Positions 11,505 to 22,320 of a stretch of 64,000 nucleotides of DNA are shown one piece after another. This DNA is from Astropecten irregularis. Lineage: Eukaryota; Echinodermata; Asteroidea; Paxillosida; Astropectinidae. Positions within the stretch are counted from its first letter, which is position 1; each line of letters opens with the position of its first letter. Made by a program: the position numbers and the translations under genes. A model generated the notes under the pieces. That model saw only the letters and a list, made by a program, of their open reading frames with translations. It was not told the origin of the DNA and ran no database searches. The stretch covers positions 23,457,873 to 23,521,872 of the forward strand of contig OZ020248.1 of the NCBI GenBank assembly GCA_963971285.1, given 5' to 3'.

Positions 11505-11879
11505 CCAAAGTATGATACTACCTTTAAAGGTAATATCATGCTTGGGTTTTCATCAAAGAAATACAGATTCATGTGCAAAAATATCAAGACAGATACAGTA
11601 ACAGTCATCTGTGAAAATTTCAGTCCCATACGGTGCCCACTTTTTGAGAAAACAGTGAAAAACGGCCACAGTATTTCTTAAGTCTTTTCTCTTTTATTTT
11701 TGATCTTTTAAAAGATTTTCGGTCGTTGTTTGACAAATTTCTGGATAAATACAGCATTTCAGGCGGAAAAATGTTAACTGTATGTTTCTACCAGCACCAT
11801 CTTCATACCCTGTAAGTTATACGTAAATCTGTGAACATTTCTGTTTTGGTTTCTTACCAAAGTATGATACTACCTTTAA
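11503..11879 (+). mobile_element. Family A element with a second abutting end
   Basis: The full copy runs 11524-11879 and has TTAA at both ends. Just before it, at about 11503-11523, sits the outward-facing right end of another family A copy (CCAAAGTATGATACTACC). The two share a single TTAA at 11524-11527. The body of that other copy is absent and the satellite takes its place. Confidence 0.85.
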
Positions 11880-13110
11880 TGGAACGTGTGGGTTTGTTCG
11901 CCACATTGAAACGTGTGGGTTTGCCAACCGAAATTGAGCTTCATAGATCTGTCTCTGAATATAATCTATCATTAAAAATGGTGGCCAAGTCTTTGGTCAT
12001 TAATACTTATTCTATACATTTTTTCCAATATCAACGATATAAACTCGGTGAATAAGAGTCGGTACATCAAACTACTGCAATTTGCCAACCCTGATTGCCA
12101 CTGTAAGATCAAGAACAACTAGCCATCAACAACAGCAAAGCCATATGTTATAATATCAATAGACGTAATGAAAATACAACTTTTCAATTAAAACTTTGGA
12201 CTACTTTAACATGCAGTTCACATTTTTATTCACAATACATGTTACACCTCAGTCTAAATAATTATGACAAACAAAATTACATTTTACAAGTCTTGTTTTT
12301 TTTTCTTTGTACAGGAAGATTGGAATAAACAACCATGTTTATATATACATATATAATATAATCATTATATCAAAAAGTTGGTCTTATTGAAAATAGGCAG
12401 TAAGTATGACTCCGTTATCATTAAGTAGTTTACAGTTGCATCACTAAAGTGAAGTTGGGGATATCAAAAAATGGGGCGTTGGAAAAAATCGATAGGTGAT
12501 GAAAAACAACTATTAGTAAAACTGAAACAGTAGTGTGCACAATTTATCATTAAACAAATCCAAACATCATTGTTCATTAAGTTTAAGTGCCGTTTTCTTT
12601 CGATCATTAAAAACACAACTTTCAATTGCAATTTGCAGGTCTGCAATTTCTTTACCATTTCTTTGTTTGTAAACAGTAAATAGTTGTTTATTACAGTAAA
12701 CACTTTGTTTTTGTGTTGAACCTATACCTATTCAACTGAGTCACAAACTTGGCATATAGTGACATTTTGGGGGAAATTTGGGAAAACCCATAACATTTTT
12801 TTTCTATTTGAGTACTACAAAGGGCAGTTTAAGATGAGGTCAAGGGTTTCCATAGTAACCACAAAGAGGGTGGGGTCTTCATCCCTTTGTTCCCCCAAAA
12901 CTACCCCTTAATAATGAACAATACAGTGTAACACTTTACAATGCACATGGTCAGAAAACCTCACATTTCTAATAATGGCACACACACACATACACAAATC
13001 ATACAAAAATTAAATCTAGGACAAGTAAAAGTTGGCACTTTTAAGTACTACACTCTTCTTATGACCTGGGGGCGTGATTTGGGGGCGTGTTTTGACCAAG
13101 AAAGTGTTAT
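11880..13110. other. AT-rich stretch without recognised gene
   Basis: I found no exon, RNA gene or strong repeat here. A weak near-duplicate phrase ACGTGTGGGTTTG occurs twice at about 11885-11925, and short CA runs lie near 12980. Confidence 0.45.
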
Positions 13111-13338
13111 GGGGCCCTTTTTATACGAAATGGTGCTTGAGGCTAGGATTGGGATTTATTATGCTACTGCCATTTTGTGTCCTAAATGAAATGAAGGGCT
13201 TGAGATACATGGCGAAGCTGGAGCCTTTCTTCGGCTTCGTCATGTGGCCCAATCCCTTTATTTAGTTTTGAAGGCCTCAAATGGCAGTAGCGAAATAAGT
13301 ACCAAGCCTAGCCTCAAGCCTGGTTTCGAAAAGACCCA
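13111..13338. mobile_element. Inverted-repeat element, family D copy 1
   Basis: The left end has ATACGAAATGGTGCTTGAGGC and TGCTACTGCCATTTTG. The right end has AAATGGCAGTAGCGAAAT and CCTCAAGCCTGGTTTCGAA, an inverted relationship. The centre has GGAGCCTTTCTTCGGCTTCG and ATGTGGCCCAATCCC. Other copies lie at 16817-17044 and 32574-32790. TA dinucleotides flank it (TTA on the left, TAG on the right), suggesting a Tc1/mariner-type origin. Confidence 0.75.
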
Positions 13339-14420
13339 TAGTTGGGAGAACGTCTGGGCGCCGCCAAAACGCTTTTGGAAAAATGTAAATAAAAATGGCG
13401 GCGGCCATGGCGAAATGAGTCAGACCTTAGGGGTGCACCCAAGTAAATAGTGCCAAAATCCGTCCGCCGAGCTCATTAATAAACGTTAAGCACTCAATAT
13501 ATTTTAAAAAAGAGAGTTGTGAGAGCTATGAAAATGAAGGATTGAAGAAATATGGCACTGGACCTCCTGCCTGGACTCTTGGCTTCCATTTGTGACCATT
13601 TTTGATGCAATTGGGTGAGAAAGTGGGTCTATGTCAGCTGCTTTGCAGAGGGATGTTTTTTTGAAAATGGCTTGTTTGACTGGAGTGATCCATACCTTGT
13701 TTTAGGGGTGGTCAGCTGAGAATGAGTATATCTCAAAAATTCAATGGTCACCCTACCATAAAATGAAAAGAAAATGAAAGGTGACATGTTCATCATCATT
13801 TTTCTGTGCAACTTGAACAGCTGTGAGAGTTCTGTCTATTTTTAAATGATTTTTGAAGTTTGAGGATTTACCACTGTTGTCTATGGGAGTTTATTAACTT
13901 GGGTGCAACCTTCCCTCGGTTCTCATTCGGTTGAACCAATGACGTCATTGCAGCAAAACCGAAGGCGCCAAAATGCCGAACCAATAACCAATGCAGAAAA
14001 ATGTTCATGGTCCAAGCCGCCATGCGCGCCCCTAACAACATGTATCGCAGATCGCTAACAGTTATTTCATCTCTCTCTCAGCAAATAACCTAAACGAAGA
14101 TCTAGTGACTACACCTAAATAATTATACACTAATTGACCCATTACCAAAGCAACTAAAACTAAGTCAATTTACAATGGTCAATTTAAATACTTTATACTT
14201 TTGAAATATATAATTATATATTTGCTGATCACTTTGATTAAATATAGTTATTTGATGAACATTTTTTTTAATAACACAAAATAAATAACATAACATCACA
14301 TCCATTTCTTTGGCAATTTCAAGCATATTATGTGGTGAATTTTTTTTTAACAATTTTACCTATTTTCACTTGGTTTCAAGCTGGTTACACTGTCACTGGC
14401 TGGAACTGAAGTTTCAAAGA
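13339..14420. other. Stretch without recognised gene
   Basis: AT-rich sequence with a CpG-bearing patch near 13900-14060 (ATGACGTCATTGCAG and neighbours). No exon or transfer-RNA-like structure was seen. Confidence 0.4.
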
Positions 14421-14424
14421 GAGA

Positions 14425-14575
14425 AGGGATGTTTGCTAGAAATTTCAACCCAAGAAAGTGATTCTGGTTCAAATGGGAGCGATTTCAATTTTGCTCTTCG
14501 GAGAGTGTTCATTCAGTACACGAGAACAAAGCCATGTCTCCACGTACAAGGATACACATTCCGGTACATGTATAT
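14425..14575 (-). repeat. Family G repeat (GTGGAGACATGGCTTTGTTC), reverse copy
   Basis: On the minus strand it reads GTGGAGACATGGCTTTGTTC, then GAACACTCTCC, TTCAATTGAA-like sequence and TTTGAACCAGAATCACTTTC. The same order occurs at 38358, 40433, 44952 and 45596. It is a dispersed repeat; open frames within it follow the repeat rather than a gene. Confidence 0.7.
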
Positions 14576-14746
14576 GTACATGTATATGCAGGAATATCAA
14601 TGGCAATATTCAGCTGGCACATTCCATGAAATATCTTGACACAGGTTTAAAGATAGCACAAGTAATACTGTCTCATTTGTGACCCGGAATTTGTGTGCAT
14701 TTCAAGCTACAAAATTTTGTCAGGCAGCAACACATTATAAGATATA

Positions 14747-14935
14747 GATCAGCGCGGACATCCGGGTACTTTCATTCTCATAACTTGACAACCGATGAAA
14801 ACTAACGTGTAGATGGCACAAATAAGATTAAAGAATTCTGGCAGCTTTTTGTCTTAAAACCTGTACAACTTAACGCATTGTTTTCATCGGCTCCAAGGTC
14901 GGTGAGTTGGAATGACATCACTCCGCGCTGATCTA
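14747..14935. mobile_element. Short inverted-repeat element (GATCAGCGCGGA ends)
   Basis: The left end has TAGATCAGCGCGGACATC and the right end CACTCCGCGCTGATCTA. The termini resemble those of the 45011-45175 insertion (GGGCTCCGCGCTCG). It is non-coding. Confidence 0.55.
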
Positions 14936-15323
14936 CAGATCAGCACTGATTTGCTTCTGACAAACTTAAAACAGTATGGACTTGTTGTTCAAATTACAAA
15001 ACAAAAACTAAACTGAAAATTTCCCAGAGAAAATCATGTTATAAATACAAAACCATATAAACATTGTGTACACATTGCATAAACACATTATATAATTAAT
15101 ACATGTACGGTTGATCAGACATTCATAATCTAGTCTAGTTCATACTTTTCATAACTCATATTTGTCACTCGATCATACCATACATCACAATGTACACGAA
15201 AGATTTCTCATTTTTAATTTGTCAAGTTAAGTACAATACCAGCTAAGTTTTTAAGCCATCTATTTACAATGGTGGACTGTATGTACCAAACTAATTAACA
15301 ATAATCTATCTCTAGGAAGAACT
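14936..15323. other. AT-rich stretch without recognised feature
   Basis: No supported gene or repeat was found. Short TACATGTA-type palindromes are present, as throughout the window. Confidence 0.4.
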
Positions 15324-15670
15324 GGGGCCAAATTCATGGCCCTGCTTAGCACGAAAAATGTGCTTACCATGAATTCTGCTAACAATTTTCACGCATTGTG
15401 TATCACTTGTGATTGTTTTTTTGGCTGTTGTTTGCTGACCATGAATTTCGCGACCCTGCTTAGCACGGAAATTTGTTTACCATGAAATTTCTGTCTTAAC
15501 GACCAAATGTCCATGTATTGCACATGTATATCACTTGTGATTGTTCTTTGGCTGTTGTTTGCTGACCATAAATTTCAAATGGAATTATTAATGGTGGCTT
15601 GTTTTATTGAGCAAGACATTGTGTGCTAAGCAATTGTTTTGTGCTTAAGAACAGCTCCATGAAATTGCCA
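15324..15670. mobile_element. Fold-back element with GGGGCCAAATTCATG ends
   Basis: The ends are GGGGCCAAATTCATGGCC and GCTCCATGAAATTGCC. Inside them are TGCTTAGCACGAAAAATG and a second internal start (GACCCTGCTTAGCACGG), which suggests a partial internal duplication. No open frame is present. Confidence 0.7.
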
Positions 15671-15931
15671 TCTGTTTATATCCTTCAAGTCTAGAAAATA
15701 CATGTACACTATACCACTTTGAGACATATCTAAACAGCTCTGAGTGAAGGTTTGTTGACGAACTACCAGAAGTTAAGTTTTCTTCAGGAAACAGAAGAAA
15801 ATTCATCCTCTCACTCATGTCTACATCTTCCGTCAATAAGGGTGATTCCAATTAGTGCGTCACCAAGAGTTTGCAACGTGTTGGCCAATCACAATTCACG
15901 GAATTTGTCTCATTAGACCTAATGCACGCCT

Positions 15932-16132
15932 GGGGTCTTTCTCAAAACTCGGCTCTGGCTCAGGCTCCGGCTTCGTCTCTGTCATCCATATGCTGAAAAT
16001 ATAGATTGTGGTTTTTCATTGAAGCTGAAGCTCTGTTTTCTTGTTCAAACCAGAGAATCTACTTCTGAACGCGGCAGCCAAAAGTCTCTATTTTGATAAA
16101 CTGGAGCTGGAGCTGGAGCCGGAGCCGGAGCT

Positions 16133-16186
<54 letters not shown>

Positions 16187-16217
16187 TAAGCTGGAGCCGA
16201 GCTTTGAGAAAGACCCC
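15932..16217. mobile_element. Family C element with expanded GAGCCG terminal array
   Basis: Inverted ends GGGGTCTTTCTCAAAACTCG and GAGCTTTGAGAAAGACCCC enclose a core with GAGAATCTACTTC and TCTCTATTTTGATA. Just inside each end lies a hexamer array, CGGCTCTGGCTCAGG on the left. The right array is expanded to about 17 GAGCCG/GAGCTG units. The plus-strand LEPEPEPE frame is a by-product of the hexamer. Confidence 0.85.
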
Positions 16218-16458
16218 TGGAAAGGGTCGACAAATTCTGTGCAAAGTGATTGGCTGACAAGTTGCAAAACTCTTGGTGGCGCACTATTTGGAATCACCTG
16301 CATTCGATAAAAAAAAAACAGAAAAGAAAAATACTTGTGTATTCATAAACAAAGTACCAGCGTATTGTGCATTATACAATGTATGTTTAGGCTGTAACCA
16401 GCTGAGACCACTGGGGTATGATGTTATTACTGGATAGGTTGAGACACACACCTGACCA

Positions 16459-16690
16459 TGGGCCAATTCCAAACCTTGGCTTCGGCTCCGGCTCTGGCTC
16501 TGTCATGCTGAAAATATAATATAGATCGCGGTTCATCATACAAGCTGAAGTTCAATTTTCTTTTTCAAACCAGATCAAGTCTAATTCTAAGCCATAGCCA
16601 AAATCCTCCATTTTGATACCCGTCATTTTAAAATAGATACATGAAATGGAGCCAAAGCCGGAGTCAGAGCCGTAGCCGAGGTTTGGTTTC
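16459..16690. mobile_element. Family C element
   Basis: CCTTGGCTTCGGCTCC at the left and GGAGCCAAAGCCGGAGTC, then GTAGCCGAGGTTTGG, at the right are inverted hexamer termini. The core shares CTGAAAATAT and CCTCCATTTTGATACC with the other copies. Confidence 0.75.
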
Positions 16691-16816
16691 CTCCGAAAAG
16701 GCTGCATTCATAACCTCCTACCCAGGGGAGTATTTACACATCTCATATCAAATACAAACTACTGTACATATCTTACACCATTTGTACGTTTTTGAGCTCT
16801 TACAACTTGATCCTAT

Positions 16817-17044
16817 AGGCCTTTACGAAATGAGGCTTGAGGCTAGGCTTGGGATTCATTTTGCTACTGCCATTTTGCTACCACCATCCTAAATGAGGAA
16901 GAAGCTTGAGATACATGGCAACTCTGGAGCCTTTCTTCGGCTTCATCATGTGGCCCAATCCCTTCGTTTCGTTTTGTGGGCCTCAAATGGCAGTAGCGAA
17001 ATACGTCCCAAGCCTTAGTCTCAAGCCTGGTATCGTAAAGGCCC
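16817..17044. mobile_element. Inverted-repeat element, family D copy 2
   Basis: It has the same structure as 13111-13338: TTTACGAAATGAGGCTTGAG at the left, CTCAAGCCTGGTATCGTAAA at the right, and the GGAGCCTTTCTTCGGCTTC core. Confidence 0.8.
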
Positions 17045-17530
17045 TGTGGAAATTTCTCCTAAAACTGCAAGGGGAATTTCAAGGAGCTGCTTAGCCTATT
17101 AAAAATAAATAAAGGCAAAAGACCAAAGAAATGCAAAGTACCAGTCAGAAGCATTGAACATCACATGACTTGAAACCGAATCATGTTTCTTATCATTATT
17201 TTTCATTATGTTTTTGGCTGGTATCCTATAGATGCTATATCTGCTATTAAGCTAAACTTGTGATAAGCTTGGCGCTAAGCAGCTCTGTCAAACTGTTCCC
17301 TGAAAAATGCTAAGCTGCTTTGAAAAACCCTGCTTCACATTTTTGTTTGTGACCAATATTTCAAAACGAGATGACAATAATCTATGAGAGAATTCAGCTC
17401 TATCAAATGAACTCTGATAATACTGTTTCTTTGGTGAGGATAAGAAAATAATTGTTTAATAACGAAGTGTTCCTGAAATAGTTAGATTAAGTAGTTACGA
17501 TTCTTCTTACAAGGTAGCCTAGCTCCAGCT

Positions 17531-18202
17531 CAAAGGTAATATCATACTTTGGTTTTTGACAAAGAAATGCAGATTCATGGGCAAAAATTTCACGAAAGAT
17601 ACAGTAACAGTCATCTGTGACATCTCTAGTCCCATACAGGGTTCTAGCCAGACAAATTTTAGTGGTGGGCTCTAGAAATGAAGTTGAGCCGTGGTGAGAA
17701 AAATGCAGCGCAACATGATCAAGGTCCAGGGCCAACATTTTCACCGTTCCGATGGCAGCGCCATTTAATGGTATAAAGCTACATTTTAAGGACTGATATT
17801 CAATGAATTTCAGGTGTATAACCGAAAAGAGTGAACTTTTATTCAGGAATGTGATCAAAATTCACAATATTGGCAATATGATACACTCTGCAGAAATTCG
17901 TGCTGGGCGGCAGAGTTTATTTCAGACCTACATTCCGGGCGCAAATTTCCAGTGCCGGGCTGGCCCGCCCAGCGCCGCCCACCGTGGCTAGAACCCTGGT
18001 CCCATACGGTGGCCACTTTTTTGAGAAAAGGCTCAAGATATTTTCAAAACGATTGACAGAAGTTTTGATCTCCCTGAGATCAAAACTGTTTCAGCATTTT
18101 AGGCAGACAAATTTTAACGGTATGTTTCTACCACCAAGTTATAGGTAAAATCTGTTGAGATATCTGTTTTGGTATGCTACCAAAGTATGATAGTACCTTT
18201 AA
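17531..18202 (+). mobile_element. Family A element, interrupted by a hAT-like insertion
   Basis: The left part runs 17531-17636 and the right part 17999-18202, ending CCAAAGTATGATAGTACCTTTAA. The interruption duplicates GTCCCATA, part of the conserved family A sequence, so the host element is older than the insert. Confidence 0.9.
17637..17998. mobile_element. Non-autonomous hAT-like element (362 bp) with 8-bp target duplication
   Basis: The ends are CAGGGTTCTAGCCA and, inverted, TGGCTAGAACCCTG. The duplication GTCCCATA is exact at 17629-17636 and 17999-18006. An 8-bp duplication with CAGGG termini is the established signature of hAT transposons. There is no transposase frame, so it must have moved using an enzyme encoded elsewhere. 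Confidence 0.92.
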
Positions 18203-18870
18203 GGACAAAAGGTGGGGAAAGTTTGTAACATGGTACACTAAAGCAGTCAGTTTGGGTTTCATGTTCTTCTCATGACCGATTTTAACTTCAAATTGGTTAA
18301 CAAAATGGTGAATTTCAAAAACAAAATCATTGAAAATTCAAGCATAAAAACTTGGGTTGAAATTACATATATTTACATTTTACCTTACGGTCACAAGAAG
18401 AATAACAGTGATTATTTTTCATAAAAGGACCCATATTTCAGATTGAAAAATTCAAAATTTACACCATTTTAATGATTAAAATGTAGACCATCTGGGAAAA
18501 TAAATTTTAATTGAGACTCAGTTTGACATCAACTTATCACAATATGTCAAAATCAAAGAGTATTACAGTTGTTACTTATCAAAGGTCTGACCATAATTGG
18601 GAAAACTTGGGGATGTGTTTTGGAATTTCAAAATCTTGTTGACGTCACAAGTCAGCCATTTTTCTTTTCTTCATGTACAGATTATACCAATGGTTCAAAT
18701 TTGAAAACTGTTTCAATCTTGAACTGTTAAACATAAAACCACTGAAAACAAAATGGCACAGAAAACTGTTTCTCAAATTCTCCCAAAATCTATTCCAGTT
18801 TCCTCAACAAATTTTTCATTCTTAACCTCCAAAAATGTTTTTGCCCATAACTGTGGTGAATTTTGAATGG
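18203..18870. other. AT-rich stretch without recognised gene
   Basis: No exon, structured RNA or clear repeat was found here. Confidence 0.4.
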
Positions 18871-18871
18871 A

Positions 18872-18985
18872 GAACAACAAAAAACTGACTGGAGTCGAAA
18901 TCGAACCTTTGACACTTGGAATACAGTATTGTGTTCTACCAACTGAACTATATCCAGCCCTCTCTTGGGGTGTCCCAAATAGTAA
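18872..18985 (-). repeat. tRNA-derived SINE-like repeat
   Basis: The minus strand has an A-box-like TAGTTCAGTTGG and a B-box-like GGTTCGATTTC at about the spacing of an RNA polymerase III promoter. It starts with GGGACACCCC. A sister copy at 27925-28020 begins GGGACACCGC and shares the CTCCAGT-AGTTTTT tail. The acceptor stem does not pair well, so this is not called a functional tRNA. Confidence 0.6.
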
Positions 18986-19064
18986 ACTATATTTGTTCCC
19001 CAATTTAATGATACTTTTGTTTTTTGATTACCAAGTGATCAAGTCTTAATTTGTGATAATAATA

Positions 19065-19450
19065 CGGGCGTTTCACAATTTAGAGCGCCACCAAGAGGGC
19101 AGCAGGGAGAGGCCGATTTACGCGGTGCATGATGGGAAATTGTCGACATTGGAGATTTTTCCCCTATACGTTCAATCGTCTTCGCCATTTAACCCACCGT
19201 ATATCTTTCATCCATGGGTATTTCTCAATGTTTTCCAGTTTGGATGTGTGTGCTGTGCATCCGTAAGATACGCAAACATAAACGATTGTGATAACACGTG
19301 AAATAAACGCACAAAACGACCCAAGAATTAGCAATAATGTTGAACGTATAGGGGAAAAATCTCCAATGTCGACAATTTCCCATCATGCACTGCGTAAATT
19401 GGCCTCTCCCTGCTGCCCTCTTGGTGGCGCTCTAAATTGTGAAACGCCCG
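19065..19450. mobile_element. Long-TIR element (386 bp) flanked by TA
   Basis: Ends of about 110 bp are inverted repeats, beginning CGGGCGTTTCACAATTTAG and containing GTCGACATTGGAGATTTTT, nearly perfect. TA lies directly outside both ends, consistent with a Tc1/mariner-type target. It has no transposase. It lies 3' of the TMEM184 stop codon. Confidence 0.85.
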
Positions 19451-19529
19451 TATTGCTGCCGAGTGCTGAGTTTCATTCAGTGATGGATACAAATATTTCC
19501 ATTCCACCATGTCCACTGGTAAGCTGAAC

Positions 19530-19975
19530 AGGGAAATCAACTTGTCAACAAGTCATCCACAAATCCGCTCTTCTATTGAATCAACTTCAGCATCTACCAC
19601 TCAACATGTCAACAAAATCAACTTGTTTTCAGATCAATTTGTCCACAAATTATTCCTGACAGGCCTGCTCATCAACTTGTTCTTAATCATCAACTTGTTT
19701 TCAGATCCATTTGTCCACAAATTGTTCCATTGTCAACACATCAACTTGTCCACGAATTACTCCATCTGCACATCAACTTGTCTGGCGTATCAACTTATTT
19801 TCAGGTCAACTTGCCCACAAATTACTTCATCTGCGTGTATCAACTTGTCAACATATCAACGTGAAACCATAATCAACTTGTCTTACTTGTCAACTGGTGT
19901 GGAAGTCAACTTGTATTACAAGTCAACATGTCTACAAATTCAATAGTGAACAAATTATAATCTTTTTCAACCATG
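19530..19975. repeat. Degenerate ATCAACTTGTCCACAAATTA repeat
   Basis: Irregular copies of ATCAACTTGT and TCCACAAATTA recur about every 25-60 bp. The block lies just downstream of the TMEM184 stop codon and may be part of its 3' untranslated region. The open plus-strand frame is a repeat artefact. Confidence 0.6.
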
Positions 19976-20153
19976 TCTACAAAACAACTTGCTGCTAGTG
20001 CTGCAAACTGTACATGTATGTGTGTAACATTCACTACAAACTAAAGCACTTGGCATCGGCCCTTAACATAAAACTATTTGTAGTCTAAGATGGCGGAATT
20101 CACTTCTCAAGGTCTGTTTGGACAAACCTCCACTCTTTCAATCGCTGCGTGAA

Positions 20154-20459
<306 letters not shown>

Positions 20460-20513
20460 CTAAAGAACAAACAAAATTTGCAAATGTTGAAAGCTAGTCT
20501 GATTTAAAGGTAC

Positions 20514-20640
20514 CATTATACTTAAGTAGCATACCGAAAAACAGATATCTTCATAGATTTACCTATAACTAATACAGGGTACATGTAAAAGATGGTGATG
20601 CATACCGGTAAAAAATGTTTCTGCCTGAAATGCGTATCCG
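20514..20640 (-). mobile_element. Family A TTAA element, truncated
   Basis: TTAA at 20514, then AGGTACCATTATACTTAAGTA, then the reverse-orientation interior (AACAGATATCTTCATAGATTTACC, AGATGGTGATG, TTCTGCCTGAAATG). It stops near 20640. It lies in the intron between exons E and F. Confidence 0.7.
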
Positions 20641-20682
20641 AAAAAAAAGAAAAAAAAGTGGACTAACATTCACCTCATGCTA

Positions 20683-20900
20683 AACAACAAAAGCGTAGAC
20701 TGTAGAATACATACTTCAATTTCAGTCGGTAATTTCGTCCATTTTGCCGATCGAAACTTTTCAAGCCTCCCAAAAGCGATGATCGCATTGACGTAAACAT
20801 TGCGCAGGCCGCATGCTCACCTGGCCACACAGTCAGCTCATGCAGACCTAGACTTGTACACAAGTCGTTAGATGCCACGGTTATTATCGTCTCTGCTCTC
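20683..20900. repeat. Family E repeat (TTTGTCCATTTTGCC), copy 1
   Basis: It shares the order TTTGTCCATTTKGCC, AGTAGAAAC-like, AAAAGCGATGATCGCATTGA and CGTAAACATTGCGCA with copies at about 28226-28420, 59330-59470 and 62300-62470. It is CpG-bearing and non-coding. Confidence 0.6.
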
Positions 20901-21090
20901 ATGCGACTCTTGCGATACTGCTATAATTGCTCCTGAGACTCCTGGCTCCGGGAAAATGTTGGCTCTCGGGACAAAGTTCATATGAAGTTTGTCCCGAGAG
21001 CCGATAATCGTAGCAGTATCGCTAGATGAGCGTGAGAGCAGAGGCAATATCACTGCAACGTTTAACGACTTGTGTATAAGTCTAATGCAT
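20845..21090. repeat. Large imperfect palindrome
   Basis: The arms converge on GGCTCTCGGGACAAA and TTTGTCCCGAGAGCC around a centre at about 20983, with ATATGA between them. Outer arm blocks ACACAAGTCGTTA and TAACGACTTGTGT also pair. It is a fold-back element or cruciform-prone site inside the last intron. Confidence 0.75.
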
Positions 21091-21174
21091 CCAAAACCTT
21101 CCACGACTGGTATCCGTGCGCAGTAGAGCCATTCAAAGCTTATAAATTGTGCACCAGTGCATGTAGATCGAGAC

Positions 21175-21401
21175 CAGGGGCCAAAATCACAGAGCTGTTA
21201 AAGCAGAAAATTTGCTTAAGCAAGAACAGTCTTCCTTTATCAAACAGGATAACAACCAAATTTTCATGTGATGTTAACTGCTTTTGACTCGTATTCGCCA
21301 ACTGTTTGCTGAGCATAACATTCACAAGGAGTTTTGGCTGGCATACTGATTTCATTTGCCAAGGTTTTTGGTGCTTAAGCAACTCTATGAAATTGGCCCC
21401 A
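21175..21401. mobile_element. Fold-back element abutting exon E
   Basis: The ends are AGGGGCCAAAATCACAGAGC and CAACTCTATGAAATTGGCCCC. The right end stops about 10 bp from the exon E donor, so this insertion nearly reaches the splice signal. The extra exon E' lacks an element at the corresponding position. Confidence 0.75.
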
Positions 21402-21411
21402 GAATATATAC

Positions 21412-21641
21412 CTGCATGGTTGACTGTCTAGCCGGTTGGCCATCAGATAGCAATGTGCACTGCTCATAGGTGGAGTAAGGGAATGCTAGGTGCAGCCCAA
21501 TGGCAGCGAAAAACATCTCCACGCAGACGAGGAAGTTCTGGTATCCAGCAGACACCGTCCCTGCCTGGACGGTCTCCCCACCGCCTTCTACCACCAGGGG
21601 AGTGATGGCACCACCCAGCTCCAAGATGGCCAGGAGTACGC
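21412..21641 (-). CDS. TMEM184 exon E
   Basis: This exon encodes residues 200-276. Acceptor CTTGTAG lies at 21642 and donor GTATAT begins at 21411. It carries GVLLAILELGGAIT, a short GGGE-rich loop, then the family hallmark AGTVSAGYQNFLVCVEMFFAAIGLHLAFPY, covering the last membrane span. Vertebrate members read [27 protein letters not shown] at this point. An almost silent second copy exists at 7817-8046. Confidence 0.95.
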
Positions 21642-21814
21642 CTACAAGGAAGGAACAAGATTGAATGAGAGACTATATCAATTCTAGGTTGGATGTATAG
21701 TTTAATTATGACGTCTGTACAAAACATATAATGAACAAAAAAGATTTGAGGCTTTGTATGTTGACAATTGGTATGTGGATTGGTTTGATGAAACGCCATG
21801 TAAAAATCGTTCGT

Positions 21815-21960
21815 ACTTTCGCACTTCTATTTCATTCGCACTTCTCATACGGTCTCAACGTTTCAACTAATCTGCTTTAGTCATCATCAGGAGACGTGCG
21901 AACGAAATAAGAAGTGCAAAAGTATGAACGTTTCTTACATGGTGTTTCCGCAAACCGATA
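21815..21960. repeat. Imperfect inverted repeat (TCGTTCGTACTTTCGCACTTC)
   Basis: The left arm has CCATGTAAAAATCGTTCGTAC and TTTCGCACTTCTATTTC. The right arm has GAAATAAGAAGTGC and AAAGTATGAACGTTTCTTAC. It is about 145 bp and non-coding. Confidence 0.65.
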
Positions 21961-22320
21961 ATGAGCAATAACAACAGTCAATCTGTAGATGACTGAACTA
22001 TAGTTACATGTAAGTCACCTTCTACATACACACATACTGAAAAAACGCGCTTTGAATTGCGATTCGAAGCGCATTTTGTTCCTAGCGTGTCCTCATACTG
22101 TAGGCGGAACAGTTATGGCCCAAATCAAACCGATCAATTTCTTAATCAAACTGGGCATGCGCGATTCTACGAAGTTTGACCCGAATTTGACCTGACATCC
22201 TGTGCTACGTGTAACGCACAAGCTGTGCATGTCTACATGCAACATGCTGCGACAGGAAATTTGTAGTGTGTGCCTTGCATGATGGAATATTACAGGCTCG
22301 ATTTGGTGCACCGTTCTCAC

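Noticed and set aside
16041..16310. Open frame with a LEPEPEPE acidic tract
   Set aside because: The tract is the expanded GAGCCG hexamer end of a family C element and is flanked by the element's own inverted termini.
17487..17858. 123-codon minus-strand frame
   Set aside because: It crosses the family A / hAT junction, so it cannot be an old coding unit, and it shows no recognised motif.
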